Below, one piece after another: positions 41,260 through 51,877 of a stretch of 64,000 bases of DNA. The notes under the pieces were generated by a model that saw only the letters and a program-made list of their open reading frames with translations, was not told the DNA's origin and made no database searches. A program made the position numbers and the translations under genes. Every line of letters begins with the position of its first letter. The stretch's first letter is position 1. This DNA comes from Plutella xylostella (taxonomy: Eukaryota; Arthropoda; Insecta; Lepidoptera; Plutellidae), in assembly GCF_932276165.1 (NCBI RefSeq), contig NC_063988.1:4402001-4466000 (forward strand). Reading direction: 5' to 3'.

Positions 41260-44200
41260 TCAGCCAGATTTGGCTTTCTCAGCTCTGGCCTCGTGGCTGA
41301 CTACTCCGAGCTGGGACTTCAGTTTTTCAGTAAATTCAGGGTCGTCCCAGCCCCAGAGGTGGTGGGTGCCGTCGCCCGTGCGCTGGGATCTTCTCTTCAC
41401 TATATCCGGAGTTACGGCTTTCAGGTCGTAGGCTTGGCCGATCTGAGAAAGAAAAACAAATTATTATGAAAATTAATAAACAATCTTGAAGAAATCCGCA
41501 CAGAGTGTATTGAGGCGATCGATGTTATTTTGTGTTAGTGTAATATAACAATATTTATCTGATGAAATGTTAAAAATAGATATCCGTTTGGAAAGAAACG
41601 TTCTTCAGTGGAAAATATAAACAGGAAAAGTTAGCGTGAGTACCGCCCCGCCAATCTTTGTATATGCTCTTTGGCACACTCAAGCTTTCGCTGATTAAGT
41701 CATGACTAATCATGATTCTCAGCACAAGCTTGTTTGTGTTGGGGTCCACCAGCCCGCACTAAGCCTGCAGTGAGGATTGGGGTAGTGATGAATCATGATG
41801 ACATGTCTCCTATCTTTACCGACGACGTTGGTTAATGACACTGACTGCTATGCGGAGGTCCCGGGTTCGATATTTGCACTCGGGTCGGGGCAGATATTTG
41901 TACTCGGGGCTTGGTTATCAGCTGTCTGATACCCATATCACATGCTCTGTCTAGCTTGGGGTCGGATGGCCGTGTGTGAGATGTCCTGACATTACCTTAG
42001 CCATAAGCTCAATGAAGCCGATAGTCGGGGTGAGCATGTTGTAGAAGGGCAGCTCCGTGGCGCGGTAGTCCCACGGGAACGTGTGGTGGAAGTTGTGGAA
42101 GCCCTCCACGCAGATCATCCACACGCCGATGTTCTCACGAGGGTTCAGGGACCTGGTGACAAGGATAGTTTTAGTATAGGTACTTAAAAAACAATGCTGT
42201 GTTCGCTGTCAAAATACGGAACCCTTCCTACGCGAGTCTAATGTCGTGGCCACGACGACGCAGCGGCGGCCGGCGGCACGCATTATATTATTTTACTCTA
42301 TGGTGAATATTAGTCTTTTGGTGCCACTCTGCCCTCCGGCTTACCTCGCATTTGGGAGATTTTTTGCAATACCCTGTAGTATCTAGATGTTAGGCTCCAT
42401 AACAAATATAGGTAACCCAACTGAGTTAGTATCGTTTGGCGTATCGTTGTAATTTGTAGCGTTACGCTCACGTTTAGACCTCTATAGCAGTGTGAGTGAG
42501 CAGTTTGCCTACTGGGAACGCAGCCTAGGTATCCTCACTATTTTCACCTATATAAACGCCTAAACTTAATGATAATATATATTACCTACGTTATACAAGA
42601 GTTCTACACTGCCTTTGCATAGGTACCTCTTTAGGGGATTACCGTTGCGAGCATACATACCACATACCTAATTATCATTAAGCTAAGTCCCAAATCTGCC
42701 CTGGATTAGTCCAGGAAACGTGTCTATTTGTATTTGGAGCTAATTTCAATAACTTGTCCGCACAAAGGGAAGAGCGCTGAGTGCGGCGACTAATTATGAT
42801 AATTGATGGTAATTTACTTATAAGCTCTATTAAACTAAATTGTTGTGTTCCGAATACATACATCGCACACATTCTAGCTTCAGCTTTGAATATTAATGCT
42901 TCCTAATTAGGTTGATTATGCGAGGCGTCCTCTTTATACTTAGGTAGGTAGAGTGATTATTAGCTCTATATACTGCTTAATTTCTGTATTTTGAATGAGG
43001 AATTAGTATAATCGTGAATTGAGAGGCGTTTGTTTGTATACTTTCGTAGCTTGTATTTATCTGTTTAGTTAATATTTGATAATTACCCAATTAAACAATC
43101 TTACAATTTCACCAACCAATAATAACAACTCCTACTCACTCGTCTTAAGGTCCTTATCCGAAGCAGAGTGAAAAATTTATGTAGCGTCTATTCGTTGGGT
43201 CTTTTAACTACGGGAAATTAACACACCAACCAACAATAAACCCTACTCAGTCTTGTCGTAAAGGCCTGTATCAGTAATGTGCGAAGCTACTGATGCTACA
43301 TCGTAGCTTAGGTTCCTGGGATAAAATTACCTACCAGCGAAATCGACGTCAAACCAACAAAGTCGCTAAATAATACATTGTGACCTTGTGCTTATGTCGA
43401 GAGTAGCATACACTGTGTTTTGGGTGAGAAGTCTCGGCAAAAAGCTCAAGTCCAGAAATGTGTGGCCGGTTCTGAGTCCCGTCTCTATGGGTCTCCTGCA
43501 CACACATACCACCCCTACTCAGTACTCACTTGTCATAAGGCCTGTATCCGAAGTGGTGAGCGAAGCTGTTGACGCTCCACACCACATTGATGCCGATGGT
43601 GTAGCGCAGGATGGTGGGGATGAAGAAGGCGTTGGTCCAGCTCTCGCCCCAGCAGTACACGGGCAGCACGGTAGGCAGCACGAAGCAGAGCAGCGGCATC
43701 ATCTTCATGTAGTGTCTGGGAAGAGGGTGATTGTCAATATTGGTGATAAAGTTTGCCAAATAGTGGTAACGTTTGCTAGTGGGTCGTCTAAGAGAGTGCA
43801 TGAGAGTTGGAACCCTGAGTGAATCAACTGTACTATTATTTAATTCCGGTGCGCCCTGGGAAGCTAATCTGACCCCTCATGTTTGTCATCAAATCAAATT
43901 ACTACATAATGTTTCCTGAAAATTGCTTCAGCCATACAAAAGTTACCTACAGGTAATTATCATTCTCGTTTTTTTAAAACCTGTTGTGGATAAAGTGAAT
44001 ATGGTTTTATCTACCTAGTTTAATAACATATTTTAGGTACTTAAGTAATTGATTTGCCTACAAAACACTCACTTCCTCTGAAACATGACCACGGGATCTT
44101 CATACAGATCCTTCAAGTCCAGCCGCTTCCCCCCCTCTATGACCTCGGGGTTCTTCTTGCAGCACAGCCAGCCCATATGTGAGAAGAACAGGCCTCGCTC

Positions 44201-45567
44201 CGCGTTGTGCGGGTCGGCGTCCGTGTCCGCGTACTTGTGGTGCGTGCGGTGGTCGCGCGCCCACTCGAAGATCGAGTCCTGGGGGGAATGGAGACTTTGT
44301 AGACTGGTTATGAAGGTCACAGCACACGTAAACGGCCCTTGATCTGGCCGTCGGCCAGGCGAGTCTCGAGCTCCCGCGGCGAGGCAAAAGGCGATCGGTT
44401 TATGTGTGCTGTGACCTTTATTGCCGCTCTACCTTAAGTAGAAAGTGGATAAGTTTACACCCTCCTTCCTTAACTTGAAAAAAACATTATGTTTAATTCC
44501 TTTGAACTTAGAGGTGAATATATTTGTTTAATGAGGTGTAGAAAGGGATAACGAGGCCCTTAAATGACCAGTACCTTCTTGTACTAAGGAAATTAGTTTG
44601 TCCTCCAAATATAATAAATAATTTAAAGTTGCAATGAGAAGCATTGTGCTTTCCACAAACCCTACGATCACTTACAAATATCATCTTCCACATTTTACAT
44701 TCATACTGCAACATTCTTATACATCCAATAAGATACCTGGAAGCCCATGGTCTGCCAGATCATGAGCAGCACGCGCAGGGGGGTCTTGGCCTTGAAGCTG
44801 CGGTGCGTCCACAGCCGGTGCGACCCGGCGCCGATGCCGATGGCACACATCAGGTGCACCAGGAATGCTGGCGGGTGATGGGAGAGATTAGGGTTGGTGG
44901 TAGGGTTCCTAATAATAATTATTATAAAATATGTAAATGTTTGTAAGTACCTATGGGTTGATGGATGTAACTCTTCCGGTACCAATGTTTATGAAATTTG
45001 GCATAAGTATTTATAGTAAGCTGACACCCTTAAACAGGAAAATCTTTTAAAACGAATCGAAACTAGGTAACTAGGTAGGTAGGTAATAGGTAACAGAGTC
45101 TAAAATATAGCATAATTAGATAATTTTATTATCGAAGATAGTCAAAAGATCGCGCCTATTTACAAACCAACAAATCATTGGTAATCTTTACAAGAAATGG
45201 CATTCTACATTGTTACCCAAGGGGTAAGAATTGCTTATTTATTTGAAAATCATAAATAAAAAAAAAACTGCTAAGCATTGCGACTATCAGAGCATGTTCG
45301 ATCAAAACATGGTAAGTATTAAAATTTCAACCACCACTCACCAAACACATTAGTCTGCCACTTAGCCGACGTCAAGCCCAAGTAGATCCCGTACAAGGAC
45401 CCAACATGCAGGAACAGGAACCACGCGATGTTGCCCCAGATGTACTCATACTGCTTGGGCCCGGCCTTCTTCAGCTTGGACACGTCCTGGTCTAGACCCA
45501 GGTCTTCCGTCTGAGTGTCCGTCTCGAATAGGACTCCGCTGATCGTCGGGTCCACTTGGGGCGGCAT
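41260..45567 (-). CDS. Acyl-CoA desaturase (delta-9/Desat1-like, signature NPRE)
   Basis: ER membrane di-iron enzyme that introduces a double bond into fatty acyl-CoA using O2 and cytochrome b5. Six exons: 45342-45567 (ATG at 45567), 44737-44867, 44073-44278, 43530-43715, 41996-42152 and 41260-41442 (TGA). Phases agree, giving 362 residues, close to the family's usual length. The three histidine boxes are HRLWTH (92-97), HRTHH (129-133) and HNFHH (269-273); the extra conserved regions NSFAHHFGYRPYDK and GEx-like CVEGFHNFHHTFPWDY are present. Hydrophobic spans start near residue 45 (IAWFLFLHVGSLYGI) and 75, with another pair around 190-235. The tetrapeptide in the signature position is NPRE (253-256) rather than the NPVE or KPSE of the best-known moth delta-9 enzymes. 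An acceptor just before the ATG implies a 5' UTR intron. Regiospecificity cannot be read from sequence. Confidence 0.94.
41806..41994 (+). mobile_element. tRNA-derived SINE abutting a desaturase splice donor
   Basis: A-box-like GTTGGTTAATGACACTGACTGC and B-box-like GGTCCCGGGTTCGATATTTG are followed by a body with TAGCTTGGGGTCGGATGGCC and GTGTGTGAGATGTCC. The body ends within a few bases of the donor site of desaturase exon 41996-42152 (the gene is on the minus strand). Confidence 0.6.
44313..44418. repeat. Small inverted-repeat element in desaturase intron
   Basis: AAGGTCACAGCACACGTAAAC (44313-44333) and GTTTATGTGTGCTGTGACCTT (44398-44418) are inverted repeats with one mismatch in 21. The element starts about 35 bp upstream of the acceptor of exon 44073-44278. 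Confidence 0.55.
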
Positions 45568-45669
45568 TTTGGTTTGATTCCTGGGTGCAGAAATGGGTTC
45601 AGTTCAAAGCTAGTTCCAAAAATTTCAAGTTTGTGTGCATGAATTAAACACGCGTGTGCCATGGCTATC

Positions 45670-45740
45670 TACAGGGTGCAAAAAGGGTATACTAAGCCAA
45701 AAGGGGGTGAATCAGGAGGTCATTCTAGACAAATTTGGGA
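45670..45740 (+). repeat. Fragment of the 58,487-type foldback element
   Basis: GGGTATACTAAGCCAAAAGG and AGGAGGTCATTCTAGAC match the left arm of the element at 58,461-58,540. It lies about 100 bp upstream of the desaturase start codon, in its leader or 5' intron. Confidence 0.5.
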
Positions 45741-45744
45741 ATAA

Positions 45745-48315
45745 ACAGTTGCGTCTCCTTTGTGCGTAACTTTGATGATCAAGATCAAGTGACTTTTTAC
45801 TGTGGAAATTAAAAACATTTACTTACCAGCTTAATTAATCCTTAAAAAATATCGACTAGCTGCTCGAAACCCTATCGAAGACTAACTTGATTAACCCAAT
45901 TTAGTGCATTTATAACATTCCTACGAATAGGACAATGACTAACAATAAATTATTCAATCGCTGAGGTCCAACCTGTTACTAAACTGAATCGGTCACTGAC
46001 TTTGTTTTGTAATATATAGGCCAACTTACGGGTTTGTCGAACTATTGTTTATTTCCTACTATTTGAAGGAAGTGACTGCTAATAATTATCGAGTAGATTC
46101 ATTAAAATAATAGCAATTAAAGATATATTTTTTTCAGGCTGCTTAGAATTTAGGTATAAGTTCTTTTCGGCCAAAGGCAGCTCTATAGTATACCTCATAA
46201 ACAGCTATCGTACTACATCCCACGAAAGTGAGAACATTAATCTGTCGACGTAAATTTACATACTTTCCGGAGCACGAGGTGTCACGCGCTGTGTTCAATC
46301 ACTGTTCACGGGAACTTTCCCTCCTGTCATACACACGTGGGCCCTGAAAATTATTATAATTCTTCATCGTTTCTCCATCAGTCAACACAGCCACGGTGGT
46401 TGCCTATCGCGAAGTCGCAACGAAGTAATTAGTATCGAAATTCAATACAATTTAAATCCGATTCAAATTCAATACTATCATGTTATTAAACACGAAGGCC
46501 CATGTCATAATATATAATTTGAGTGAAACCAAAGTCAATGACAATTTATCCAATCACTGCAATGCATGCCAACTTAAGTTCTGCTTAACTTAACGTTATC
46601 AGTAGTGAAAACGGCATTTAGGGAATGTTTGTCAGAATTTACTTATGCTTATGACAAAGACGTACGATACGTATATGTATTATATAATCAGGGGAGAAGC
46701 TACATAAACAAGTATGCTATGAGCTCCTCTGTTTAATGTAACCCAGTTAATTATGTTATCTAATAGATACTGGATCGCGTGTAGCTTCGAAGCTAAATAA
46801 TGCGTTAAGGTATCCAATACATTACATATTCATGAATAGAAGACATTAGGGAATGAATGAAATTAATGAGTGTTGGTATTGGTCGATACACAGTTAATAA
46901 TTTATTTAGACGCCATGTCTGCTGGGTTGATAATTAGTCACGTAGAGGTGTTTGTGGGATAATGAGGATCGCTATCTACTTATTAATAGCGTAAGCAGCC
47001 CCAACACCATCAGCTAGAAATTGAGTTTTATTTGATTAATTATGGATTACCAGACTATCAATTTTATAATGAATTAAGATGTTCCCTAACCCATAAGTCT
47101 GCCATAAAATACAAAAGATAACTAATAAAAATCTTTGCGGCGATATTATGCCAGTAGGCTGTACCCTTCCTATCTGCTTCCTAGCCTTCAGTTAAAACAT
47201 TTACCAATAGATATTAAGAAACCAAAACGTTTTTCTGTAAAAAAATTGGCAACCCTACTGCGTGTGCCCTGGAATTAGCCAGCCAATGGCGATCCGTAGA
47301 GGAAATGAAGAAGGCTACCCGAGCGCCTACAGACGGCCAGCTTTCAAATTAAATAACTTTCAGCTGCCGTCTAACCACAGTAAAGGAACCACATGCAATG
47401 AATATTGGCATCGAATACTCGTGAATATGGAAACGGTGGTTGTTTTATAAGTGGGAGTAGGAAGAAGAATACCTAGGATAATTCAGTTATTTCATATTAT
47501 GTAAGAACATTATCATTGATACCTACTACCTACATGGTATGTTAGTAAGAAAATATGTATGATTTATGTATTTTTTAAATTGCTATAACTACCTCTAATT
47601 AAGTTATTTTATGATATGGTTCAAAGCCATCAACGTTTGTGAAATTCTAGGATCAAGGTCTATCTGCACGTATATTATTGTAGATCAGAATAGACGAGAT
47701 GGCATAGGAAGTAACATATGCTATGGTTCTTTGTTCCCGTTTTATATATTTTTTACAACGCCGTAAAAATTTGGTCGTAAAAGAAATGGAAGTTTTTACA
47801 TTATTATCCTTCTGGGTTTTAGGAAACTTAGGTAAGGATATGGCTTTTTATGGGATAATCTTCCAGGGACACCTTCGCGACGTAAAAAGTATCACTCGTA
47901 TAAACCAGATGACTTGGAAACTGCTTGGAAATTATGTATTTTTATACTTAAACTGAGGTAATTATTACATTAAATACAAACAAACGGTTTATACCTATGT
48001 ATATGTATTTCTTCGGCATAATACTTAATGAAATTCTAAGCTTTACAAGGGCCACGAATAAGTCTTAATAAAATTCGAAGTTAATCACAACGTGCCTAAG
48101 TGTAATCTGATTTTGCTAAGTTGGAAGTTTGGATTTTCGGTGAAATTCAATTAAACACAAACACGTTGGTACCTATGAATTTTCAGGGCGGGCGAGCTTA
48201 CGCGGAAATTGGTTTTCAGCAGCCTCCAAGTACCCTGAAAGGGCCTCATTTAAAACCACTATCCGGGTTGCTGAAATTAAACCTTATCAGAATAACGCAT
48301 ACTTACCTATTACTG
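45745..48315. other. Region upstream of desaturase, no gene seen
   Basis: AT-rich DNA that probably includes 5' UTR exons or the promoter of the desaturase, which I cannot place. Open frames here are short and lack family features. Confidence 0.4.
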
Positions 48316-48317
48316 AC

Positions 48318-48425
48318 GGCCCACTGATGTAGTGGTTAGTGACCCTGACTGCTATGCCAAAGGTCCCAGGTTCGATTCCCAGCCGGGGTTTTCATCGGTT
48401 TGCGCCCGTAACTCAAGGTACTAGA
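48318..48425 (+). mobile_element. tRNA-derived SINE head
   Basis: GATGTAGTGGTTAGTGACCC (A box) and GGTCCCAGGTTCGATTCCCA (B box) are spaced as in a tRNA, followed by a short GCGCCCGTAACTCAAGG body. There is no tRNA cloverleaf, so it is called a SINE. Confidence 0.6.
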
Positions 48426-48445
48426 GTTCAAAATAAAGTAAGTAT

Positions 48446-48507
48446 TATTTTCCCTTCGCCCTATTAAAGGTTATTTCTATAACCTTTAATAGGGCGAAGG
48501 GAAAATA
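48446..48507. repeat. Perfect 29-bp hairpin with a 4-nt loop
   Basis: 48446-48474 and 48479-48507 are exact reverse complements (core CCCTTCGCCCTATTAAAGG) separated by TTCT. It follows the SINE head directly. Confidence 0.85.
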
Positions 48508-50456
48508 TTTAATATTTATACTCGGATGTAGGAACATTCTACTATAATCAAAGCCTTTAATTAACGTTTATAAAAGGCATGCGCTGAGAGCACATTGCGC
48601 TCACTTGTCATTCTTGTCGACAGTTTGGCAATTTTAGATATAAACGAAATGAAATAGCACAAAGTTGCAAAGCAACATTGCACCACTGCGTCTGGTAAGT
48701 GATAAGAACTAAGAGCAAGTTTGTTTGTCGTCTGTTTAAGTAAATTCATGCGACGCTGGTCGACGCCGCGCGGGATGCATATTGCATAGCTGCATCCACG
48801 ACTAACATTGTTCAAACTGTTTTGTTTATTTCGAAATGTCCTTTCGTATTTGTTGTAGTTAGACAATTTTTTTATCTACATCAGTAAGTAGTTTATTTGT
48901 AAATTCTTTCTTGAAGTACCTATTGGCATAAACGATCACCAATTGCCTAGGTTGTAGGAAGTGCATGGCTGCACCTGCTGTTCATCGGCGTTACGTTAGT
49001 AGTTTTATTAAATACCTATGTACTTACTTCTTAAGATACTGTTTACTTTATACCAAAATTATTCGACCTTGTTTTAAGTATAATCAATATATGAAAAGCT
49101 TGATCTCCTCTAAAGTAATAAAAAAACATTGAACACCAACTACAGATCAATCAAAAACGCGTTAGGCGTAGAGCGAGAAGACTCAAAAAGAAATAACAAA
49201 ACCTGATTGAATCCGATGCGAATTTTCGAACTGAGCGGGCACATAGAATTTCAATTCGGGGGCACGCAAACGAATCGTTTTTCAAGATCGGGACCCATTT
49301 AAACCACAATACCGGTAATCGGGGGCAATCGCGGTCAAAATTGCATTCGACCACCGTCCCTTGTCGATGCCGCCCCGCGGTACTGTTGGCTTCAGAATCT
49401 GTAAACAGAAATTGTAGCTGCAACCTATGTAAAATATGAATGGCAATAGAATGCAGTGATGTCAAGAGCATTTATTATTTCTTAACTGATAAGTTTAGTT
49501 CTAAGTTTGTCTAGCTCTTATTTGTGTTGCAATAATTTTACCTTTAAGGATATAGGTTTTAATTTTTATTAAAATTCAATTCTTAATTGGTTGTACCAAC
49601 AGCGGCTTCCCTGGCTTTTTTTAATTTGTAAGTTATTAGTGAAAACTTTTAATTGGCTTTTTGTTTTTTACTTTTTGCTATAAGTATATGATAAATGGGT
49701 TAGCTGTAAGTTTTCTTAAATAAATAAATAAATTTACAAAAAGTTGGTAAACGAAAATAGCGAATTATATTCAGGAAACATTTAAACGTTTGATGACGAT
49801 GGCCTCCTCGTCGTATCCGACGACAGCGACCCTGTCTATCACGAACACACACATAACGAAGGAAACATTTTGCACATGTACTTAGTACTTAGTATATTTA
49901 TATATATATGTGTATGTATAAGTATATATAAATGTATTATTATATATTATTAGAATGTTAGGTATAGGTTTATATTTTTTTTATATATGTAGGTATAATT
50001 ATGGTAGATTTTGTGTAGGTTTTTTTTTTTGTGAGATTCATTGATTGATTGTGATTTTTGTTATTTTTTTGCACTTCCCTACTTTCTGCTCCTGAACCTC
50101 CTGCAGGTTGACTGGTAGAGAATGCTCTTAGCATTAAGTCCACCTCATTGTACATCTACTTTTGTAAATTGTGCAATAAAAGCATAAATAAATAAATAAA
50201 TACATTGAAAGATATTGGGTAAAGTAAAATACACGATGTTAAATCTGCTCTGACTGTACGGTTCGGTAGGTTTGTTCCCAGCGGCCGCGATATCTCACTA
50301 TTTTGTAGAGAGCTAACACTCTAACGTCTATAGGAGAAGATTGTTGTATTTCTTAGGCAGAAGCTTCTTAGGAACACTTGCAACTTTCTGAACGGATTTT
50401 AACAAAGACGTTATATCTACGCTACCGCTACTGACAAATCTAGGTATATAAGTAGG
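48508..50456. other. Intergenic DNA with a LINE 3' end, no gene seen
   Basis: No coding sequence is recognised. At about 50,080-50,208 a LINE 3' end is visible (see separate entry). AT-rich runs and ATAT repeats lie around 49,900-49,990. Confidence 0.4.
50085..50208 (+). repeat. 3' end of a lepidopteran LINE with (AAAT)n tail
   Basis: GCATTAAGTCCACCTCATTG, TTGTAAATTGTGCAATAAAAG and four AAAT units form the 3' end of a widespread moth LINE. No ORF remains upstream. Confidence 0.5.
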
Positions 50457-50607
50457 TATAGTGCCACAAACTTATCTGTTCCGGTGAGAGCGAACTAAAT
50501 TGGTCCATACCTCATTACTTACTGTACTAATGAATTTCATATTGACATAGATTATATGGACCAATTTAGTTCGCTCTCACCGGAACAGATAAGTTTGTGG
50601 CACTATA
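50457..50607. repeat. MITE-like hairpin with perfect 53-bp stem
   Basis: Arms 50457-50509 and 50555-50607 are exact reverse complements (TATAGTGCCACAAACTTATC at the outer end) with a 45-nt AT-rich loop. A TA dinucleotide at both ends fits a Tc1/mariner-type MITE. Arm identity points to a young copy or gene conversion between arms. Confidence 0.8.
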
Positions 50608-51676
50608 GGTTATGTTGACGTTTAGATCAATTTAAAATCGTGACGTTAACATAATTCCGCGGCGCCTCCGAGGAATCATCGATGAATCTTCATTAAGTGG
50701 TGTGTCGGGGGTGGGCGACATTTTGTACATTGAGGTCGGGAGCTACAAGTGATTAACTGGATTTTCGACTCCGCATTTCTGTAGATTTATTGCTGCTATA
50801 ATATGCCACGTATATCCGGTGGCGCTTCTTGCGAGAGAGATACTACCGTACCACCACCGACACATTAGCAATTAACAATATTATAAACAGCAACGCTCGT
50901 CTGTCAACCTCTGTCAAATCCATACGAGTTGCGTCAGATTTGAGACGTGAGCAACGCTGCTCTTGGATTTGCTAATGTTCGGTGGTGGTAAACCAAAGGG
51001 TCCCGCAAAAGAAGTATAATTAAAAATGATTGTTGCATGAGAATAGAGATGGTAAAGTGGTATTCCTGACACCTGGAGTGCGAAGAGACGGAAATTGAAA
51101 ATAATATATAGTTAAACATACCTATATTAAAAGTTTTATGGAGTCTTTGTGTACCTATCCGTGAAACAATTTGTTCTTTGCCAGAAAGTTACAAAACAGT
51201 TCAATAGCTAAAACGTTAAATATATTTTTTATGAATAACAGGATAATGCATATTATTATATACCTCTCAGGGTCAGGAGGATATAGCGATGCGATACCAT
51301 ATGAATATAAATACAATAAAGTCATTCATAGGTTTGCGATATGATACATACATATTTAGGTTTTCAAATTTATAAATAATAAGGAAATTGTGTCAAATAC
51401 CTCGTATATAATAACCGATAATGGTGGTTTGTCTTGAGAAGCTTTAGCAGTGGCAGTATAGGTATTGTTAAATACAGAATAGCTTAGGGCTGTTTACACA
51501 CAGAGTCAATATTGTTGCGGGAGACAAACTGTTAAAGTAAACCAACTAAGTCAGGATACAGACCCTTATTAGTTCAAAATGCCAAGTTTATGCGTAGACG
51601 TGACATGACTTGGGTACAACAACGAGTGAGCTAATATTACTTACCCATCAGTCAAAGTTCTATGTAATATTACGTT
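50608..51676. other. Intergenic, nothing recognised
   Basis: No gene or clear repeat between the MITE and the BEL element target site. Confidence 0.4.
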
Positions 51677-51681
51677 ACAGA

Positions 51682-51850
51682 TGTTCGGGAGTATCCGGGA
51701 GGTTTATTAATAAAAAACGGGAGCTGACGATATGATAACTGTATTGCAATGAATAGAACCGCAAGTGAAGTGTTAGTACCTAATACAATTAAATCATCTA
51801 ATTAGCCTATGTTAGTATGTGCTCGATGCGTGAATTCAGGCGCTTCAACA
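51682..51850 (-). repeat. 3' LTR of the BEL/Pao element
   Basis: 169 bp, identical by eye to 57751-57919. It follows the integrase stop codon by about 27 bp. Confidence 0.95.
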
Positions 51851-51877
51851 TATCCCCGGGCGTTGAAAGGATCGCTT

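Noticed and set aside
48318..48400. tRNA gene
   Set aside because: Only the promoter boxes resemble tRNA; no cloverleaf, SINE body attached.
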